Shown: positions 59,200 to 64,000 of the stretch, one piece after another
Position numbering within the stretch: position 1 is the stretch's first letter
How the letters are laid out: each line of letters opens with the position of its first letter
Assembly: GCA_008973525.1 (NCBI GenBank)
Contig: WACJ01000349.1
Coordinates: 186,001-250,000 of the forward strand
Source: Stenopsyche tienmushanensis
Taxonomy: Eukaryota > Arthropoda > Insecta > Trichoptera > Stenopsychidae
Direction of reading: 5' to 3'
Length of the DNA stretch: 64,000 bases
The notes under the pieces: generated by a model
The model's input: the letters and a program-made list of their open reading frames with translations, nothing else
What the model was told of the DNA's origin: nothing
Databases searched by the model: none
Translations under genes and position numbers: made by a program

Positions 59200-60095
59200 T
59201 AATATGAATAATTAAGTTGATTAGTTATTTGATTAAAATTCTTATAAACTATGAATGATGCCAATACTGCAATATTTCAGCATATTGTAGAAAAATAACA
59301 GTATTTCAAGCTAGTAGAGCAAGCTAGTGCTAACAAACCAGCAACTCTAACTTTGTATAATCGGAGCTAACTTCGTTTTTAAGCTATTTTTAGCTCAAAA
59401 ACGCAACTAGATATACCATCCTCCCAGCGTACCAGCACTTGCTTGTTCTATTAGCTTGAAAACCAGCCTCGTGTGCACCGGGCATTAGTCTGCCGTTTGT
59501 ATATTTTCTCCCCAAGCATCTGTTCTATAACGTCAATACCTACATTGTGCATGAAGAAAAACGTGATTTTTCACACAAATTCTATGAAAATCTGGGTCTA
59601 GCCAGACCGCTTTCATTGACTATAGTAAGTAGAAATATATATATTTTTTCATTTAATACAAAAATCAACCAAACTCGCTTTCGCATAAGATTTGCATATA
59701 TTTTCTTTTATGGTTTAAACAAATAAAAATTGCCGAATATCATTTATTTTTCTAACAAGATTGAAATACCCTAAAGCCCAAAAAAATCAGTAGTAGATTC
59801 CATCTAACGCCCAAAGCCCCGTTCCTCCGCCTGTGCGTATTGAATTTCAATAAACAACGTCTCAACAGATTCAAAATTTATTTAACCCTATTTGCATGAT
59901 ATATTTTATGGGATCAGCCACGTTTCGCATTTGTCGTTTTTGAAGCGAAAATGCGGGAAAAGTGCGTAAAGTCTTGTTTACATAGTCGAGATTAATAAAA
60001 AAATATACGGGAGCTTTTATTATATACGATATATAAAAATGTACGTTTTGAATGCCGCATTGCTGGTGTTCTATGTAGGCTTTCGAAACTACATC
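59200..60095. other. Segment upstream of AMFR visible exons, nothing recognised
   Basis: AT-rich, no shared repeats or notable ORFs. Confidence 0.4.
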
Positions 60096-60097
60096 GA

Positions 60098-60601
60098 TTA
60101 AATAAGGGTTGGTTGTTTGCCAAAAGAGCTTTTGGATTTCTCGAAGCTCCTCTTAGTTCTTAGATCTGAAGACGCGATTAATGGACTCGAACGCGATATT
60201 GGGTCGATCGATTTGCGATTTCGCACAAAAAAAAATATAATAATACGGCAAAGGTCGTGCAACTTGCGCAGATCGAGTGTTCTATTATTTTTTTGGTAGA
60301 AAGTCGAATATACCATCATCGACTTAAACTGGATGCATTGAACGCTCAGTGAAAGCTGTATATCTGCTTGTTTTATCTGTTCGTCGAAATCGCATAAAAA
60401 TGCCACATATCTTGCTCTTTTGGCATTCAATAAAAACATTTTGATTTGAATTTGGTCTAAAGACAAATATAAAAACATAACATGTGGTAATTTCATCATC
60501 ACTGCGAGTTGTTTTTCTTTATTTGGATTTAACTTTATCTGAAGTCTTGGATTATTAGATCTTTGTACGGAGATCAATCCATCACCTGATTGGGGTACCA
60601 T
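60098..60601 (-). CDS. Unrecognised 167-codon ORF
   Basis: The longest uninterrupted ORF in the window that is not explained by a known exon. It has basic and hydrophobic patches (VAFLCDFDEQIKQADIQLSL, LHDLCRIIIFFFVRNRK) and a Ser/Lys-rich C-terminus. I recognise no domain. It has no clear start context, no visible splice partners and lies among transposon relics upstream of the AMFR exons. It could be part of a decayed mobile element, a small host exon, or chance. Confidence 0.25.
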   Translation of the reverse strand: MVPQSGDGLISVQRSNNPRLQIKLNPNKEKQLAVMMKLPHVMFLYLSLDQIQIKMFLLNAKRARYVAFLCDFDEQIKQADIQLSLSVQCIQFKSMMVYSTFYQKNNRTLDLRKLHDLCRIIIFFFVRNRKSIDPISRSSPLIASSDLRTKRSFEKSKSSFGKQPTLI

Positions 60602-60779
60602 AAGCCGTTATTTGACAGTGGACATTTGCTGTTTTTCTGTTTTTTTCTGCCTGGGACCATAGCTCTATAGTATTTTGCTAATTAATATATCATCAGCAGA
60701 AAAACTAGCTTGCATATATATTCGCAAAAGAACCCCTTTTTATGGTCAATCCTAATTTAAGGAATGGAATTGGTGTTTC

Positions 60780-61095
60780 TTTTTGAAAAATCAATTGATT
60801 TTTTCATCGTATATTATCGGAAATGAGTTATTTCTCATCACCTGTTACAATATTATTCAAAAAGTTGTTGTCAAGAAGGTGTAGCACTTGTTTCGTCGCT
60901 CGATTTTGTTGTATTAGGTCAAGGCGTGCGGTACCCATCCTACCCCATAGCACCCATCCTATTCGTTTTTCAATGAGTTCTAAATATGTTTGCACAGTGG
61001 TCCATGGGGATGCCAGTCTTTGCGATGACTCTTCGACTGTTTGCCGTGGATCTGATTGGATTAGGGACTCTAGTGCATCTTTATCAAAATTCATT
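60780..61095 (-). pseudogene. mariner transposase relic
   Basis: Minus-strand reading NFDKDALESLIQSDPRQTVE, WTTVQTYLELIEK and NNIVTGDEK followed by a stop where Trp is expected. This is the HTH to first catalytic Asp part of a mariner enzyme, with an internal deletion between NRMG-like and the RATKQVLHLL segment. Confidence 0.8.
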
Positions 61096-61374
61096 CCTTA
61101 AGCTTCTATTGGTCGATTTAAATTTCTGAAACTAATATTGGCATCTGAGGACTTTCACAATAACACGGGGAGCCTTCTCTGATCCGAGCCGTGTATTGAT
61201 TCTATTATTTTAGCTAAAGATTCTAATTTAACTTTGAAATTTTTAGGCTAGTTTAAAAAAGAAATAAATGAAAAATTATAATATAAATATATATTGTATA
61301 GGGTAGGGAATGGATTTGAGTCTCACTCGCGGCCACGAAAGAGAGTGCGAGCTCACTAATTGTTACCGGCCGCT

Positions 61375-61490
61375 AAGAAAGGTCTCTACGTTTACTGTGT
61401 CCAACCGGTCCAAATTTCGAACCACTGATAGAGCGCCATCGCGATCGGACGTCATGCCCGAACATGTCCACAGAACACCGATTAGCGGTA
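61375..61490 (-). repeat. Palindrome-core dispersed repeat, copy 11
   Basis: Minus-strand copy with GTGTCCAACCGGTCCAAA, CGCGATCGGACGTCATGCCC and ACATGTCCACAGAACACC. It abuts an LINE relic on its right. Confidence 0.65.
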
Positions 61491-62130
61491 TTTCACCGTT
61501 TTCGACATGGAATTTCGCACCCCGACGATGAACCTTAAGGTTCAGCGGCAGCACGCCGGCAAGCACCGGCAGGTAATCGTTGGACGCTGTTATATACGCC
61601 TTAGCCATTAGAATGAAAGACGAGCGCTGGCCACACGGCAGGATACGACTGAGCTGAGAGTACGATATCTTCCCGAAGGCATCAGCGGCCTTCTTTACCG
61701 CGAGGCGGACATGCGCCAAGAAGCTCTGCGACTCGTCCAGAGTGATCATTGCCGTTCATGTGTATACTGGGAGGTCGCCACAGCTACCCCTCGAAGAGGG
61801 AACCCTGCGACTTAGATGCCGAAAACGTTAATCTGTTCAACCAACTCCATTCGCTGATCCTCTCTAGGGCGTCACTAACCAGGTGACCAACTCTCGATGT
61901 GGTTCCTCGGGCCTCAGCATGAAGTCGTCACCATCATGCATGAACAAATCACACCCCGTCAGAAGATTTAGCTCCACGATGTCATCCAGCAGGACGTTCC
62001 ACAAGACCGGTCCTAGTGCGGAGCCCTAATGGTAGCCCATGCTCAGTTTTCTGACAATGATTTCTTCGCCGGCTTCGGCGACGACACATCAATTCACAAA
62101 ATACGACCTTAGCAAAAGTCAAAAGCCCCC
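61490..62130 (-). pseudogene. R1-type LINE reverse transcriptase relic
   Basis: Minus-strand pieces GSALGPVLWNVLLDDIVELN and LFMHDGDDFMLRPEE (the F-A-D-D catalytic box region, here changed), then QLSRILPCGQRSSFILMAKA and ITASNDYLPVLAGVLPLNL. R1-clade reading order with stops between. GC-richer than the surroundings. Confidence 0.75.
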
Positions 62131-62159
62131 ACGACGTCCAAGAAGATAGAGGACATCAT

Positions 62160-63780
62160 GTTACCACTTCACCATAAACATCTTTGATTATTTGATTTGC
62201 TTTTTGCGGGATTCCAACCCAAATCAAAAATAAATATCGTACGATGCCGGATGTGGACTTCATCATGTGGACATGTTTTAAATTACAGATATTGAGCTCC
62301 AAAATAGTACACATCGTGAACAATTAGAAGACAAATATGGACGTTTAAAAAACTCGCTCAGAGTAAGAAGAAAGTAAAACCTGCAGTGAAAGAACCATGC
62401 GAAGCAAGTGAAAGTACCCAGAGAATTAATAGTCTACTAGCGACAGAATGATTCACAGTTACCTAGAAACTTCCTCGCCGGTTCGAAGTAAATGGAAGAA
62501 TGACCTCGTTACGAAGAAGTATATTGGCGTTCAAGACCAGAGTACATGAACCTCGACACCGTACAGAAAACTGGAATCCTGAGTCGATTTTGTGCAATCG
62601 CTGCAAATGCAATTTTGCTCATTCGCTCACGCTCACCCAGAAAATGTCTCGATACAAATTTAATTCCAATTCGAGTCGATAAAGCAGCGCACTACAGCAG
62701 AACTGTCATATTAAGCTCGTAAATATCAAATGCGATACCAATACGTCGAGATGGATTTAAGACATTAAGCAATATAAAAGCCATTAGGTTGCATTAGTGC
62801 AAATACAATATAACTATCTGCATTAATAAGATCAAGTGGGTTAATTGCGGTCAGGGGTAAACGTAGACGCACCCAATATCTCTCAATCAAAGAGCAATTC
62901 AGCTGTTAATTGTGCTAATTGTTCGAGGCGATTTGCAGAAATATTTGCAACATTGTTTAGACAAAATATAAACACGGCATTGTATACTGTTGAAATCAGT
63001 CATATCTAATAGGCGATTGTTCAATGGATTCACACCTTCATTGGACAAAAAATTGTATAATTACTATGGTAAACTGGTCAAAGGACAATTGCGTAAGACT
63101 TGATGAAAGGACAGTTGCGTAACTTTTGAAAAAATCGCACAAATCAAGATCGCTCCGCAAGGTCTGTGTCACATGAATAGTACGTGACGACTTGGCAACC
63201 AGTTTTGCAAAACACGGTCAAGCAAACTCTTGTATCTATGAATGATATTAAAACAAGTATTTTTACTATTCTCATAAATTACAAGGCTATTTTAGAGAAT
63301 TTAATAAACTAGTTCAAACGCTCAGAGAATTGATCCAAGCAGTAAAACTCGTACAAGACCAAATCAATCATATTTATATATATATTATATAAATCTATGT
63401 GAATTGTAATGATAATGATGATATATGCACGCGGAACGATTAGTTGCTGCGGGTGATAGCACATGTATGAACGAGTGCACTTTTAACTTTTGGCATGCAT
63501 TTAAATCTGTAAAATCATTATAGCTACACAATAACAACTTTCTAAAATATGCATATTAATGCATTTTTATTGATTGATTTTTTTTTGCAAGTCATGTCAT
63601 CGTTAATTCTATAAAAATATACATAAAAACAATTGACATGTCGAAAATAGATTTTATCAACATAATTATGTAAGTTATCTTGAAATATTTCAAACATTTT
63701 TTTATTGTAAATTCCGACATATTAAATGATTTGTTTTTATTCAATCATGCAACCAATTAAGGAGCTGTAAGACGATGATC
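62160..63780. other. Terminal segment, nothing recognised
   Basis: AT-rich with one 60-codon ORF (62500-62682 +) of no known family. The missing N-terminal AMFR exon could lie here but was not found. Confidence 0.4.
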
Positions 63781-63789
63781 TTTTGCGAT

Positions 63790-63990
63790 AATATAACAAA
63801 GTTGCCGTTTGCATCCGTAATAGATTTTGGGCGGTCCGGTCTTTTCCTGTCCTTCAAAGTCTCAGTCACCTTGTATCTTCTAACGGCATAATAGATCCCT
63901 TTTGATGGAAATCTTCATTTTTTTTTTGATCAAATAGTGGTTGAAATTCAGGATAAGCCTGGATCGAGATGATTGTCACTATTGTTAATA
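63790..63990 (-). mobile_element. Tc1-like element fragment (copy 5)
   Basis: Minus strand carries GGACAGGAAAAGACCGGACC, GCCCAAAATCTATTACGGAT, the same segment as 32680-32710 and 49815-49845. It may continue beyond the window. Confidence 0.55.
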
Positions 63991-64000
63991 TATCGAAGAG

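Noticed and set aside
57030..64000. Search for the N-terminal AMFR exon
   Set aside because: No minus-strand exon ending in the expected aromatic VW-type sequence with a phase-0 donor could be supported.

Overview
This window is AT-rich nuclear DNA from an animal, almost certainly an insect. The genes are split by GT-AG introns, the recognisable proteins are metazoan, and the space between exons is full of decayed DNA transposons (mariner/Tc1, hAT, piggyBac-type, Harbinger-type, Helitron-like) and fragments of R1/jockey-like LINEs. The insect order cannot be settled from the sequence. There is no sign of bacterial or viral sequence, CRISPR, rRNA or tRNA.

Three protein genes can be supported. 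(1) 5056-15244 (+): RanBPM (RanBP9/RanBP10 family), eleven exons with SPRY, LisH, CTLH and CRA regions and a proper stop. Only the 5' end is missing. (2) 20485-21105 (+): DAD1, a small ER membrane subunit of oligosaccharyltransferase, in two exons. (3) 57026-25901 (-): AMFR/gp78, a membrane-bound RING-H2 E3 ligase of ER-associated degradation. Eight exons are spread over 31 kb, with introns of 12 kb and 16 kb in the membrane-domain half and introns of about 64-700 bp in the catalytic half. DAD1 and AMFR are convergent. RanBPM (CTLH E3 scaffold), DAD1 (ER N-glycosylation) and AMFR (ER quality control) are housekeeping genes. Nothing suggests they act as a unit.

Layout: 1-5.0 kb, upstream DNA with one old hAT copy and no identified exon; 5.1-15.8 kb, RanBPM, two of whose introns are swollen by transposons; 15.8-20.5 kb, AT-rich spacer; 20.5-21.3 kb, DAD1; 21.5-22.6 kb, LINE relic; 23-25.7 kb, spacer; 25.7-28.2 kb, compact 3' half of AMFR; 28.2-56.8 kb, the two large AMFR introns, which form a graveyard of nested transposons with one exon at 40.3-40.5 kb; 57.0-64 kb, DNA upstream of the last visible AMFR exon, again full of relics.

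I found no convincing undescribed biological system. The points most worth checking are: a reading-phase mismatch and an apparent missing VCP-binding motif at the C-terminus of AMFR; a three-level transposon nest (Tc1-like > hAT > mariner) with intact target duplications; two TTAA insertions in one older element, where an unoccupied related copy lies elsewhere in the window; an 11-copy dispersed repeat with a small palindromic core; and a Helitron-like family whose copies share a 121-nt internal spacing.
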